A stretch of 35,235 nucleotides of DNA from an uncultured Clostridia bacterium (GCA_947567585.1 CANONE010000005.1:1-35235); one strand, 5' to 3'. Shown: positions 15,203 through 23,867, counted from the first letter of the stretch. Notes: a model not told the origin generated them from the letters alone. Made by a program: numbers and translations.

Positions 15203-16047
15203 TCCTTCGGAACCAGGCGCTCCTGGCACTCCAAATATTTCTCCCGGGTTTTCTCCACCACCTCAGGGGGCAGCTGGGGCCCGGGCTCTTTGCCGTTCAG
15301 GCCGTTTTCGGTAAGCCAGTCCCGCAGGTACTGCTTGTCAAAGCTTTCGGGAGAGGTCCCCACCTGATAGGCGTCCCGGCTCCAGAACCGGCTGCTGTCC
15401 GGGGTCAGCACCTCGTCCGCCACTACCAGTTCTCCGTTTTCGTCCAGGCCAAACTCGAACTTGGTGTCCGCGATAATAATCCCCCGCTCATAGGCGTAGT
15501 CATAGCAACGCTTGTAAAGGGCCATGGCCGCGCCGCAAACCTTTTGGGCCAGCTGGTCTCCCAGCTGCTCCCGCATGTACTGGAGGGACACATTTACGTC
15601 GTGCCCCTCCTCCGCCTTGATGGAGGGGGTAAGGATGGGCTCCGGCAGCTTTTCCGCCTGCCGCATCCCCTCTGGGAACTTCGTGCCGCAAAAGCCGCCG
15701 GTCTTCTCATATTCCTTCCACATGGACCCGAACAAATAGCTCCTCACAATAATCTCAAAGGGGATCATCTTCAGCTTCTTCACCAAAATGGTGCGCCCTT
15801 CAAACTCCGGCCCCCGCAGCTCCATGGGCATGTCCTTTAAGTCCTCCGAAATCATGTGGTTTTTTACAATGTCCCCGGTATAGGAAAACCAAAAGGAGGA
15901 TAGGGCGTTGAGTACCCTGCCCTTGTCCGGCACCGGCGTCGGCAGAATGACGTCAAAGGCGGAAACCCGGTCTGTGGTCACAATCGCCAACGTATCCTCC
16001 GACACCTCATAAACTTCCCGTACTTTCCCGCTAATGATTTTTTTCAT
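15199..16047 (-). CDS. purC: Phosphoribosylaminoimidazole-succinocarboxamide synthase (SAICAR synthetase)
   Basis: ATP-dependent ligation of aspartate to CAIR in de novo purine synthesis. 282 aa, in the range of the longer PurC type. Motifs are SGKVREVYEV at the N-terminus (ATP-binding), TTDRVSAFDVILP, PFEIIVRSYLFGSMWKEYE, the aspartate/CAIR region KAEEGHDVNVS, IIADTKFEFGLD and ADEVLTPDSSRFW. ATG 16047 follows GAAAGGG; the upstream frame has no support. No other pur genes are nearby. Its stop overlaps the start region of the response regulator. Confidence 0.97.
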   Translation of the reverse strand: MKKIISGKVREVYEVSEDTLAIVTTDRVSAFDVILPTPVPDKGRVLNALSSFWFSYTGDIVKNHMISEDLKDMPMELRGPEFEGRTILVKKLKMIPFEIIVRSYLFGSMWKEYEKTGGFCGTKFPEGMRQAEKLPEPILTPSIKAEEGHDVNVSLQYMREQLGDQLAQKVCGAAMALYKRCYDYAYERGIIIADTKFEFGLDENGELVVADEVLTPDSSRFWSRDAYQVGTSPESFDKQYLRDWLTENGLNGKEPGPQLPPEVVEKTREKYLECQERLVPKE

Positions 16048-16079
16048 GCCCAAACACCCTTTCAACATTATTTTCTTAT

Positions 16080-16108
16080 AGTATACACAACTTCCCGCCA
16101 TTTTTCAA
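16080..16108 (-). promoter_or_regulatory. purC: Promoter of purC
   Basis: On the minus strand TTGAAA (16108-16103), a 17-bp spacer and TATACT (16085-16080). The leader is about 30 nt, too short for a purine riboswitch. Confidence 0.7.
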
Positions 16109-16270
16109 GCGGGCGTTCAAAGGGATCCTCTGCCTGCGGTACCAAGGCCGCAAATGTGGCCTGCCTGGACTATGATGTCCCAATGGCGCGGGCCAACGAA
16201 CTTTTTAAATGCCATAATAAAGCTTTTGCAAAAAAGGGCCGCAGGGCGCGGATGCAAATCCTCCGCGCTC

Positions 16271-16299
16271 TTGACCGCGCACCTGGAATTTGCTATCAT
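16271..16299 (+). promoter_or_regulatory. Promoter of the MATE exporter gene
   Basis: TTGACC (16271-16276), a 17-bp spacer and TATCAT (16294-16299), about 28 bases before the ATG at 16334. Confidence 0.6.
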
Positions 16300-16333
16300 A
16301 ATAGATACGATATGCGCGAAGGGGCTGGATGGG

Positions 16334-17674
16334 ATGAATATGGATATGACCCGGGGCCCGGTGATGGGCTCCATGCTGCGGTTTGCGCTGCCTATGGCGC
16401 TGGGAAATCTTTTGCAGCAGTGCTACAATATTGCGGACACCTTGATCGTCGGACGGTTTTTGGGGGCGAACGCTCTGGCTGCGGTGGGATCCTCCTTTAC
16501 GTTGATGACCTTTCTAACCTCCATTTTGCTGGGGCTGTGCATGGGCAGCGGAACGCTGGTTTCCATCCGCTATGGCCAGCGGGATCATGGCGCGCTGCGG
16601 GAAAGCGTGGCGGCGTCCTTTTTGCTGATTCTGGCTCTTGCGGCGTTGCTAAACCTCTTGTCCTTTGCCCTATTGGACCAGCTGCAGGTTCTGCTGCAAG
16701 TGCCCCGGGCGGTTTGGGGCGCCATGCGGGCGTATCTCTCGGTGATCTTCTGGGGGATCGCGGCCACGTTTTTATACAATTATTTCGCATCCCTGCTTCG
16801 GGCCGTAGGCAACTCCGCCGTGCCGCTGGCTTTTCTCGCGGTATCCGCCGTACTGAATATTGGCCTAGACTTGTGGTTTGTGGTGGGGCTTCACAAGGGC
16901 GTGGCCGGGGCGGCCCAGGCCACAGTAATCGCCCAGTATATTTCCGGGGCGGGCATTGCCCTGTACGCCTGGAAAAAGGCGCCCTGGCTCCGGCCAAATA
17001 GGGAGGAACGCCGGGTCCGGTGGAGCAGGATGCGGGAGGTAGCGGGGTTCTCGGTGCTGACCTGCGTGCAGCAGTCGGTAATGAACCTGGGCATTCTTAT
17101 GGTTCAAGGAGTCGTCAACAGCTTCGGCGCGGGGGTAATGGCGGCTTTCGCGGCGGCGGTAAAAATCGACGCCTTTGCCTATATGCCTGTTCAGGATTTT
17201 GGCAACGCCTTTTCCACCTTTATCGCCCAAAACTACGGCGCGGGGCAGCGGGCGCGCATTCAAAGGGGCCTGCGGGGGGCGGTCGCGGCTTCCTGCGGGT
17301 TCTGCGTGGGGGTATCGGCGTTGGTGTGGGTCTTCGCGGGGCCGCTGATGTCGATTTTCGTGGACCCTGGCGAAACCGCCATTATCGCCGAGGGCGTGCG
17401 TTACCTGCGAATCGAGGGGGCTTTTTACTGGGGGATCGGCTGCCTCTTTCTGCTTTACGGCCTCTACCGGGCCCTGGGCCGTCCCGGTATGTCCGTGGTA
17501 CTGACCATAGCCTCCCTAGGGACCCGAGTGGTTCTGGCCTATGTTCTCTCCGCCATACCCGCCATCGGCGTGTTAGGCATCTGGTGGGCCGTCCCCATTG
17601 GCTGGGTGCTCGCGGACCTAACCGGCGCTGCGTACTACCTCTTGCACAAAAGGCAGCTCCTGCAAACGCCCTAA
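16334..17674 (+). CDS. MATE family multidrug/efflux transporter
   Basis: 446 aa integral membrane protein with about 12 hydrophobic segments. The N-terminal MATE signature is clear (MLRFALPMALGNLLQQCYNIADTLIVGRFLG, then LAAVGSSF), and the second half repeats the pattern (VVNSFGAGVMAAFAAAVKIDAFAYMPVQDFGNAFSTFIAQNYGAGQ). It is predicted to export drugs or metabolites using Na+ or H+. The substrate cannot be read from sequence. ATG 16334 (MNMDMTRG) is preferred by family alignment and a nearby promoter; the longer upstream frame is not MATE-like. The next gene starts 135 bases downstream. Confidence 0.94.
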   Translation: MNMDMTRGPVMGSMLRFALPMALGNLLQQCYNIADTLIVGRFLGANALAAVGSSFTLMTFLTSILLGLCMGSGTLVSIRYGQRDHGALRESVAASFLLILALAALLNLLSFALLDQLQVLLQVPRAVWGAMRAYLSVIFWGIAATFLYNYFASLLRAVGNSAVPLAFLAVSAVLNIGLDLWFVVGLHKGVAGAAQATVIAQYISGAGIALYAWKKAPWLRPNREERRVRWSRMREVAGFSVLTCVQQSVMNLGILMVQGVVNSFGAGVMAAFAAAVKIDAFAYMPVQDFGNAFSTFIAQNYGAGQRARIQRGLRGAVAASCGFCVGVSALVWVFAGPLMSIFVDPGETAIIAEGVRYLRIEGAFYWGIGCLFLLYGLYRALGRPGMSVVLTIASLGTRVVLAYVLSAIPAIGVLGIWWAVPIGWVLADLTGAAYYLLHKRQLLQTP

Positions 17675-17809
17675 AACCAACCGTCATTCCTTCCGCCGCG
17701 CCCCCAAAGCCCCTGGCGCGGAAAAAGGAAATTGGGAGAAAAAGTTTCTGAACCAGGGCGCGGAGGGGAGGGCCCGCGACCTTCAGTGAATGCCATGGGA
17801 GGCGATAAA

Positions 17810-19339
17810 ATGGTAGCGAAAATCCACAGCATGGGGATTTATGGAATGGAAGCCTTCCCGGTGGAGGTGGAGACGGACCTCTCCTCCGGGCTGCCCGCCT
17901 TTGAGGTGGTGGGTTTGCCGGACGCCGCCGTAAAGGAGTCCCGGGACCGGGTACGGGCGGCTATGAAAAACTGCGGGTTTGATTTCCCCGTAAGCCGGAT
18001 TACCATGAACCTGGCCCCCGCCGATAAACGCAAGGAAGGCCCCATCTACGATCTGCCGCTGCTGCTCTCTTTGCTGGTTGCCTCCAGGCAGCTGGCCTGC
18101 GTCCTTCAGGACGCGCTGTTTCTGGGAGAGCTCTCCTTGTCCGGAGAGGTCCGCCGGATTCGCGGCGTGCTGGCAATGGCGGCCAAGGCCAAGGAGATAG
18201 GCTTCAAGCGGCTGTTTGTCCCCGCCATGAACGCCAAGGAGGGGGCGGTCATCCAGGGGCTGGAGGTATTTCCTGTAGAGGACGTGCCTCAGCTGGTAGC
18301 CCATTTGACCGGGCGCGTCCCCATTGCTCCAGCCGTGCCCCAGGCGCAGGCGCCGGACCTGGACCCGCTGATGGATTTTGCGGACGTCAAAGGGCAGTCC
18401 GAGGTGAAGCGGGCGCTGGAAATCGCCGCCAGCGGCAGCCACAGCATTTTGCTTTTGGGCCCTCCCGGAGCGGGAAAGAGTATGCTGGCCCGCCGCCTGC
18501 CCTCGATTTTACCGGAGATGACCTTTGAGGAGGCTTTGGAAGCCTCTATGATCCACTCTGTGGCAGGGCAGCTGCCGGCGGGAACCTCCCTGCTGGGAAC
18601 CCGTCCCTTCCGGGCCCCCCACCACACGGTGTCTACCGCGGGGCTTTCCGGCGGCGGGACTTCCCCGAAGCCCGGAGAAATCTCCTTGGCCCACAATGGC
18701 GTGCTGTTTTTGGACGAGCTTCCGGAATTCTCCCGGCCGGCCATGGAAGTGCTGCGCCAGCCTATGGAGGACGGCAGCGTCACCATTTCCCGGGTGGGCG
18801 GCAACGCCACATTCCCCTGCAAATTCATGCTGGTGGCCGCCATGAATCCCTGCCCCTGCGGTTATTTTGGCCACCCCAGCACGCCCTGCACCTGCTCCCC
18901 CAAGGCTGTAGAGCGGTATCTTTCCCGCATCTCCGGCCCGCTTTTGGACCGGATGGATCTGCACATTGAGGTGCCTCCGGTAGAATTCCAGGAACTGGCC
19001 TCGGACGCAAAGGGGGAAAGCTCTCAGGAAATCCGCCAGCGGGTCAACGCCGCCCGCCGCCGGCAAGTGGAGCGGTACGCCGGAAAGGGCTACGCCTGCA
19101 ACGCGGACATCCCCGCCGCCCAGCTGCGGGAAGCCTGCCAGGTGACCAAGGAGGCAGACGGCCTTCTCAAAGACGCCTTTGAAAAGTTCGGCTTCTCCGC
19201 CCGGAGCTATGGCCGGGTGCTGAAGGTAGCCCGTACCATTGCCGACCTGGAGGGCAGCGCCTGCGTAGACGTGGCTCATGCCGCCGAGGCGGTACAGTAC
19301 CGCACGCTGGACCGGAAATATTGGCTGCAAAGACGCTGA
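17810..19339 (+). CDS. comM: YifB/ComM-family Mg-chelatase-like AAA+ ATPase
   Basis: 509 aa. The N-terminal ChlI/Lon-like domain (SSGLPAFEVVGLPDAAVKESRDRVRAA) is followed by an AAA+ ATPase core with Walker A GPPGAGKS (217-224) and Walker B LFLDELPEF (about 299-307), a Cys-rich zinc-like segment (NPCPCGYFG...PCTCSP) and the C-terminal lid domain. ComM of Haemophilus/Vibrio is a branch-migration helicase in transformation; in Clostridia the role is inferred. ATG 17810 follows GGGAGG with 7-base spacing. It ends in a good terminator. Confidence 0.95.
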   Translation: MVAKIHSMGIYGMEAFPVEVETDLSSGLPAFEVVGLPDAAVKESRDRVRAAMKNCGFDFPVSRITMNLAPADKRKEGPIYDLPLLLSLLVASRQLACVLQDALFLGELSLSGEVRRIRGVLAMAAKAKEIGFKRLFVPAMNAKEGAVIQGLEVFPVEDVPQLVAHLTGRVPIAPAVPQAQAPDLDPLMDFADVKGQSEVKRALEIAASGSHSILLLGPPGAGKSMLARRLPSILPEMTFEEALEASMIHSVAGQLPAGTSLLGTRPFRAPHHTVSTAGLSGGGTSPKPGEISLAHNGVLFLDELPEFSRPAMEVLRQPMEDGSVTISRVGGNATFPCKFMLVAAMNPCPCGYFGHPSTPCTCSPKAVERYLSRISGPLLDRMDLHIEVPPVEFQELASDAKGESSQEIRQRVNAARRRQVERYAGKGYACNADIPAAQLREACQVTKEADGLLKDAFEKFGFSARSYGRVLKVARTIADLEGSACVDVAHAAEAVQYRTLDRKYWLQRR

Positions 19340-19345
19340 AAGAAA

Positions 19346-19377
19346 GCGGCTGGCTATGAATGCCGGCCGCCTTTTTC
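19346..19377 (+). terminator. comM: Intrinsic terminator of comM
   Basis: Stem GCGGCTGGC/GCCGGCCGC (19346-19354 with 19362-19370, one G-T wobble), loop TATGAAT, tail CTTTTTC. Confidence 0.8.
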
Positions 19378-19391
19378 ATTCTTACAAAACC

Positions 19392-19456
19392 GTAAGACGG
19401 CGCAAGTAAATCAAAAGGATTCCTGTAAGAAATTCGCAAGAAAGCCCTGCTATACT
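19392..19456 (+). promoter_or_regulatory. GT51 gene promoter with paired direct repeats of OmpR-family type
   Basis: -10 TATACT (19451-19456) lacks a good -35. Instead GTAAG (19425-19429) and GCAAG (19436-19440) are spaced 11 bp apart and end 10 bp before the -10. A second pair, GTAAG (19392) and GCAAG (19402), lies upstream at 10-bp spacing. This is the geometry used by winged-helix response regulators acting as activators. Confidence 0.55.
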
Positions 19457-19507
19457 ATTGGCAGAAACAAAACCCGGCAGGGTCTTTGCCGGAAAGGAGA
19501 GATAGCA

Positions 19508-20257
19508 ATGAAAAAAAAGAAAAAACACTGCGTCCATTTCTTAAGCGGCCTTCTTCTTATTATTGTAGCGGTTTCCTTTTGCGCGGGGGGCGCTCTGGTT
19601 CTGCGGGGCTACTCTCTGTATACCGGCGCGTTGGAGGCTCTGCCGGTGTCCAAAGCGGTAAAGCAAGTTCGGGAGCAGGAGAGCTTCACGCCCCTGTCCG
19701 GGCTACCGGAAACATACGCCCAGGCGGTGCTGGCCGCGGAGGACCACCGCTTTTATGAGCACGGCGGCGTGGATTTCCTCGCCCTGTGCCGGGCGGCGCT
19801 CAACGACATCCAGACCATGTCTTTGGCGGAGGGCGGCAGCACCATTACCCAGCAGCTGGCAAAGAACCTATACTTTACCCAAGAAAAGGAGTTCACCAGG
19901 AAAATTGCCGAAGCCTTTATGGCGTGGAAGCTGGAAACGGAGCTCTCCAAAGACGAGATTTTGGAGCTCTATGTAAACTGTATCTACTTTGGCAGCGGCT
20001 GCTATAACGTGGGGGACGCCTGCCGGACGTACTTTAACAAGTCTCCGGAAGAAATGACGGACTGCGAGGCCACGCTTCTGGCCGGTATTCCCAACGCTCC
20101 CTCCGCCTACGACTTAAATGAAAACCCGGACCTTGCCAAACAGCGCCAGCGGCAGGTGCTGGGGCTGATGATAAAATACTGCGGAATGGACCAGGAATGG
20201 GCTGACAATATTTTGGACTATGAATGGAAAGGCGGCGTGTTATGCGCGGGGAGCTAA
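19508..20257 (+). CDS. Monofunctional peptidoglycan glycosyltransferase (GT51)
   Basis: 249 aa. A short basic N-terminus, one membrane anchor (about 10-33), then the GT51 domain, which polymerises lipid II glycan strands outside the membrane. Motif 1 EDHRFYEHGGVD holds the catalytic Glu78; motif 2 GGSTITQQLAKNLY (109-122); motif 3 RKIAEAFMAWKLE; motif 4 ILELYVNCIYFG; motif 5 ATLLAGIPNAPSAYD. No transpeptidase domain follows, so it is a monofunctional (MtgA-like) enzyme. ATG 19508 follows AAAGGAGA. Its stop overlaps the AraC-family gene, and the promoter carries response-regulator-like repeats, so it may be a wall-stress-responsive gene. Confidence 0.93.
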   Translation: MKKKKKHCVHFLSGLLLIIVAVSFCAGGALVLRGYSLYTGALEALPVSKAVKQVREQESFTPLSGLPETYAQAVLAAEDHRFYEHGGVDFLALCRAALNDIQTMSLAEGGSTITQQLAKNLYFTQEKEFTRKIAEAFMAWKLETELSKDEILELYVNCIYFGSGCYNVGDACRTYFNKSPEEMTDCEATLLAGIPNAPSAYDLNENPDLAKQRQRQVLGLMIKYCGMDQEWADNILDYEWKGGVLCAGS

Positions 20258-21228
20258 TGGAAAGACTGATTAAAATCACCGCGGAGGAAGAGCGGCTATT
20301 GCGGGGCGGAAAGGTGGAGAAAGCGCTATATACCTCCGGCCAGGGCTTTCACGCCGACAGTGAAAGGCTCCTGGCCCAGGGGCAGCTGATCGCCATACGG
20401 GTCCACACCCGCTTTGCCCCCTTTCCGGAACACAGCCACGACTATGTGGAGATTATGTACATGTGCTCCGGCTGTACCCGGCATACTATAAACAACGGCC
20501 CTCCTTTGACCCTGCAGGCCGGAGAGCTGCTGTTTCTCAATCAGCACGCCCGGCATTCTGTAGAACGGGCGGGGCGGGAGGATGTGGGGATAAACTTCCT
20601 GGTGCTGCCTCAATTTTTCGACTACGCGCTGACTATGACCAGCCCAGGGAACGTGCTGGCCAATTTCCTGGCGGACGGCCTCCGGCGGGGCGGCGGGGAG
20701 CTGAGCTTTCTGCACTTTCAAGCGGCGGACAAGCCGCCGGTACAAAATCTGGTGGAAAACCTTCTTTGGGGGCTGGTCCGCCCGCAGAGGTCTGGGTCGC
20801 GGTTGGAACAGGCCACCATGGGGCTTTTGTTTATGCAGCTGTTGGAAGATCTGGACGGCCTTTCCCGGGAAAGCGGCGGTCAAAGCCGCCCGGTATTGGC
20901 CGCGCTCCGGGAAATTGAGGAAAACTACCGCCAAGCGGACCTCACCCGTCTGGCCGGCGAGCTCCATGTCTCTCTGCCCTACCTCAGCCACGCCGTGCGC
21001 AGCGCCACCGGCAAAACCTACAAGGAGCTTCTACGGGAAAAACGCCTGTCCCGGGCCGCCGCCCTCCTCACCGAAACCACCCTCCCCATCGACGACATCA
21101 TCGCCGCTGTAGGCTATGATAACACCAGCTACTTCTACCGAAAATTCCGGGAACGCTATGGGGTGTCTCCCCGGCAGTGGCGGCTGGAGACCTTGGGGGC
21201 GCCGCCCCCAAGCCCCCGCCACTTTTGA
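20242..21228 (+). CDS. AraC-family transcriptional regulator
   Basis: 328 aa. An N-terminal cupin-like sensing domain (FAPFPEHSHDYVEIMYMCSG, LQAGELLFLNQHARHS) and a C-terminal double helix-turn-helix (LTRLAGELHVSLPYLSHAVRSATGKTYKELL..., IIAAVGYDNTSYFYRKFRERYGVSPRQWR; landmarks only). The inducer is unknown, perhaps a sugar or glycan product. Start choice is open: ATG 20242 has AAAGG nine bases upstream, while ATG 20257 overlaps the GT51 TAA. Either way it is cotranscribed with the GT51 gene. The last ~14 residues (LETLGAPPPSPRHF) are encoded by an intergenic repeat and are probably non-functional. Confidence 0.9.
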   Translation: MRGELMERLIKITAEEERLLRGGKVEKALYTSGQGFHADSERLLAQGQLIAIRVHTRFAPFPEHSHDYVEIMYMCSGCTRHTINNGPPLTLQAGELLFLNQHARHSVERAGREDVGINFLVLPQFFDYALTMTSPGNVLANFLADGLRRGGGELSFLHFQAADKPPVQNLVENLLWGLVRPQRSGSRLEQATMGLLFMQLLEDLDGLSRESGGQSRPVLAALREIEENYRQADLTRLAGELHVSLPYLSHAVRSATGKTYKELLREKRLSRAAALLTETTLPIDDIIAAVGYDNTSYFYRKFRERYGVSPRQWRLETLGAPPPSPRHF

Positions 21229-21290
21229 AAAAGTGGGCAAAACTTTTAATGTTTGACATTTTGCATTTTTTTCAATTGAGTGGGCAGGCT
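21190..21290 (+). repeat. Double-hairpin intergenic repeat, copy d (forms the araC-type gene 3' end)
   Basis: CTTGGGGGC-GCC-GCCCCCAAG (21192-21212), CCACTTTT-GA-AAAAGTGG (21219-21236), then AAAACTTTTAATGTTTGACA. The TGA stop of the regulator falls in the second hairpin (21226-21228). Confidence 0.75.
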
Positions 21291-21326
21291 ATTGGCTTGC
21301 TGGCTGGGACCCGTTTTGCATAGAGC

Positions 21327-21369
21327 AGAGCGGTGGGCTTCTTAGGTAACCCTAGAAGCCCACCGCTCT
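21327..21369. terminator. 16-bp hairpin between convergent genes
   Basis: A perfect stem AGAGCGGTGGGCTTCT with its complement (21327-21342 and 21354-21369) and an 11-base loop. It lies between the AraC-type gene and the convergent GNAT gene. T tracts are weak on both sides, so it may be a bidirectional terminator helped by stem strength. A second 8-bp hairpin (CTGCCGGT/ACCGGCAG) lies at 21422-21442. Confidence 0.5.
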
Positions 21370-21495
21370 TAATCACTATAAATTTCTCGCAAACCCGCAA
21401 CCCCCTGCCCCGCCTAACGGGCTGCCGGTACGGAACCGGCAGAACCCGGCATAAAAGTTTGCAGAGCGCGCCTTAGCAGCGTCTCGCGGCTTTCC

Positions 21496-22347
21496 TCACA
21501 CCAGCTTATATTCAAAGCTGTCTTCCAAAATGGTGAAGCCGATTTTTTTGTAAACGCGGTTGGATATGGGATTTTCCTTATTGACAAAAAGTGTGCAGGA
21601 GGAAAAGCCGGCGGACAGCATTTCGCGGCAGAGGGCGGCTACTGTGAACTGGCAGTAGCCCTGGGCGCGGTGCTCTGGCGGGGTGTATACGGCGGAAACG
21701 CTGACGCTGTGGGCCATCTTTCGGGAGGTTCTTGCCGTGGAAAGCAGTGTTCCGTCCGGGGCTTCCAGCACCCGAATGGACCCCTTTTCGATGCCCTGCC
21801 GTTCCTTTTCCCGGCGCTCTTCCGGGTTTGTCGATTCGAGCAGGGTGGCCTCCTCTATGAAGCCGCACATCCAGCGGGTCAAGGTGTCCAGGTCCCGCAT
21901 TTCCGCCTTGCGGACCCTCCCCGGCACAGGAGGCGGATCCATTACCGTGTCCAGCACCATAATGTCCAGCATGCTCCCCAGCCGGAACGAGCCGCCATAG
22001 GCTTCCATAAAGGGGCGGCAAAGGCTCTCCTGGCCAGTAACGCCGGCTATGGGAATCCGTTCCTTCCGAAGATAACCCCCTAGCTCAGCGGCAGCCGTTT
22101 GCGAGGGCACAGGGTCCCCGGCGGGCGGCGCGTTCAGGCAGATATTCCAGGGGGCCGCGTTGCCAAAGAGCAGAACAGTCCGCCCGCCCTGCCAATAACT
22201 CCCAAAAAGAAGCTCCGGGTGGCAGGACTCGCCCGCGTGGGCAGCGGCATTGCCCTGGTTCAACTGGCTGGAAGCCTCATATCGGGAGAGATACGTTTCA
22301 TTGTCCGCCAGAAACTCATCTGGGGTGGCGTATAGCTTTAACTCCAT
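21496..22347 (-). CDS. GNAT family N-acetyltransferase
   Basis: 283 aa. The C-terminal half carries the GNAT core: VSVSAVYTPPEHRAQGYCQFTVAALCREML includes the acetyl-CoA loop (HRAQGYC, close to R/Q-x-x-G-x-G/A), and NPISNRVYKKIGF is the typical last helix/strand. The N-terminal ~140 residues (ELLFGSYWQGGRTVLLFGNAAPWN) may be a second, degenerate GNAT-like domain. The substrate is unknown. ATG 22347 follows AAGGAGG with 7-base spacing. Its 5' leader contains double-hairpin repeat copy e. Confidence 0.9.
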   Translation of the reverse strand: MELKLYATPDEFLADNETYLSRYEASSQLNQGNAAAHAGESCHPELLFGSYWQGGRTVLLFGNAAPWNICLNAPPAGDPVPSQTAAAELGGYLRKERIPIAGVTGQESLCRPFMEAYGGSFRLGSMLDIMVLDTVMDPPPVPGRVRKAEMRDLDTLTRWMCGFIEEATLLESTNPEERREKERQGIEKGSIRVLEAPDGTLLSTARTSRKMAHSVSVSAVYTPPEHRAQGYCQFTVAALCREMLSAGFSSCTLFVNKENPISNRVYKKIGFTILEDSFEYKLV

Positions 22348-22362
22348 ATTGAAACCTCCTTA

Positions 22363-22466
22363 AGACCTTGGGGACCTTGTCCCCAAACCCCTACGGCCTT
22401 TGAAAAGGCCGGCGAAACTTTTAATGTTTGACAATTTTATATTTTTGTTCAATTGGGTGGGCGGGC
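22363..22466 (+). repeat. Double-hairpin intergenic repeat, copy e
   Basis: TTGGGGAC-CTT-GTCCCCAA (22368-22386), GGCCTTT-GA-AAAGGCC (22395-22410), then GAAACTTTTAATGTTTGACA, ATTTTTGTTCAATTGGGTGG. It shares its extended right half with copy d. Confidence 0.75.
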
Positions 22467-22540
22467 AAAACCCGGAAACCAGGTCTTCTCCTTCTCTCAA
22501 AAGGGCGATGGTCCCCTGTGGGAGGCCGTTCTGAGCCGGC

Positions 22541-23848
22541 CTACCCCTGACAAAACCGCATAAGGATAGCGGCGGCTTCGGAGCGGCTAGCCTGGCCTTG
22601 GGGGTCCAGCCGGTTGCCGTCCTTGCCGGTGATGAGGCCCGCGCCTACAGCCCAGCTCATCTCCTCTACGGCATAGCCGGAAACCTTCCCGGCGTCTGTG
22701 AACCCGCTGAGGTCCCCGCTGGCGCTGAGGTCCAGCCCCTTGTACTGGGCGTAGCGGTGAAGGATAGCGGCCATTTGTTCCCGGGTGATATTGTCCTGGG
22801 GGCCAAAACGTCCGTCCCCGTAGCCCTTGACAATCCCGTTCTGGGAAGCCCAGGCCACAGCCTTGGTATACCACTGATTCCCCGCCACATCCGGGAAACC
22901 GGCCTCGCCTGCCTGGGGGGAACCGTCCAGCCGGTAGAGAATCGTAACCACCATGGCCCGGCTGGTAGGCGTTCTAGGGGCAAAGGTGGTGGCGCTGGTG
23001 CCGGCCATCATGCCCCGGCTGTAGACAAATTCCACAGCGGAATAGAACCAGTCTCCAGGCTTCACATCCGTAAAGGGCATTCCCTCCTGGTCCTCGGGTA
23101 CAAAGTTGGCGGTTACTGTCACAGCGGATGCAGGCATCTGAAACACCCACAGGCCGCTGCCCGCATCCCGGGCGGCAATGGCCTGCCCTCCGGCCCCGGC
23201 AACGGTAAGGGAGCCCACCTTATAACCCTGGTCGGGAGATACCCGCACCGCCACGGTCTGGCCCTGCCAGGCGGTGGGATTTACCTGGCAGCTACCATGC
23301 TCCGCCGGGGCGGCCGCAACGCTGTAGCCGCTGCCGATATTGATTCCCAGGCTGGAGCCGGAGCCGCGCAGGTCCATATCCATCATTGCCACAGGATTCT
23401 GCCCGCTGGGGGGCGGGCTTTCCAAATCCTCCACCAGGCCCACCCTGACCTTTTCCGGTATGATTCCCAAACCATTGGCGGCCAGCGTACCTAAATCCAT
23501 GGTCTCGCCGTTATTTAGAGCATATTCCGACACCAGATACAGGTTTACCACCGTCTTTCCGCCGCTTTGACTTACCAACGTGGCGGAGGAAGGGCTGTAA
23601 GCGGTTGGGTCGGCGGGGTGCAGCACAATGTCTCCGGCCTGGTAGCCGCCGTCCAGCACCGCTTCCACCTGTACCCCATGGACTACGCTCTGGGGGTCAA
23701 GACCAGTTATCTTTAAATTCACCGTACCTTGGGCGTCCTGGGAATAAGTCATGGCCCGGTCCGCGGCCAGGGCCGGCATGGCGGGCAGGCTAAAGACCAA
23801 GACGCAGGCTGCCAGCAACAGGAGCAGGGGCCTTTTAAATTTATGCAT
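22541..23848 (-). CDS. SLH-anchored surface protein with N-terminal cohesin-like (tentative) domain
   Basis: 435 aa. A signal peptide (1-29) is followed by a beta-rich domain (about 40-145: TVNLKITGLDP, VHGVQVEAVLDGGYQAGDIVL, VVNLYLVSEYALNNGETMDLGTL). Its strand pattern recalls cohesin or related Ig-like sandwiches, but I cannot confirm the family. Residues 173-250 look like an InlB-B-repeat-type module (CQVNPTAWQGQTVAVRVSPDQGYKVGSLTV, then MPASAVTVTANF). Three SLH repeats follow (about 257-300, 318-362, 383-430; GYGDGRFGPQDNITREQMAAIL), for cell-wall anchoring. It starts 19 bases after the dockerin protease gene, with AAGGAGG upstream, so the two are cotranscribed. Confidence 0.85.
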   Translation of the reverse strand: MHKFKRPLLLLLAACVLVFSLPAMPALAADRAMTYSQDAQGTVNLKITGLDPQSVVHGVQVEAVLDGGYQAGDIVLHPADPTAYSPSSATLVSQSGGKTVVNLYLVSEYALNNGETMDLGTLAANGLGIIPEKVRVGLVEDLESPPPSGQNPVAMMDMDLRGSGSSLGINIGSGYSVAAAPAEHGSCQVNPTAWQGQTVAVRVSPDQGYKVGSLTVAGAGGQAIAARDAGSGLWVFQMPASAVTVTANFVPEDQEGMPFTDVKPGDWFYSAVEFVYSRGMMAGTSATTFAPRTPTSRAMVVTILYRLDGSPQAGEAGFPDVAGNQWYTKAVAWASQNGIVKGYGDGRFGPQDNITREQMAAILHRYAQYKGLDLSASGDLSGFTDAGKVSGYAVEEMSWAVGAGLITGKDGNRLDPQGQASRSEAAAILMRFCQG

Positions 23849-23867
23849 ATGCTAAAAGCCCTCCTTA

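Noticed and set aside
17699..17755. Further possible copy of the double-hairpin repeat before comM
   Set aside because: CCCCAAAGCCCCTGG and AAAAAGTTTCTGAA recall the family, but both stems are absent, so the match is too weak to list.
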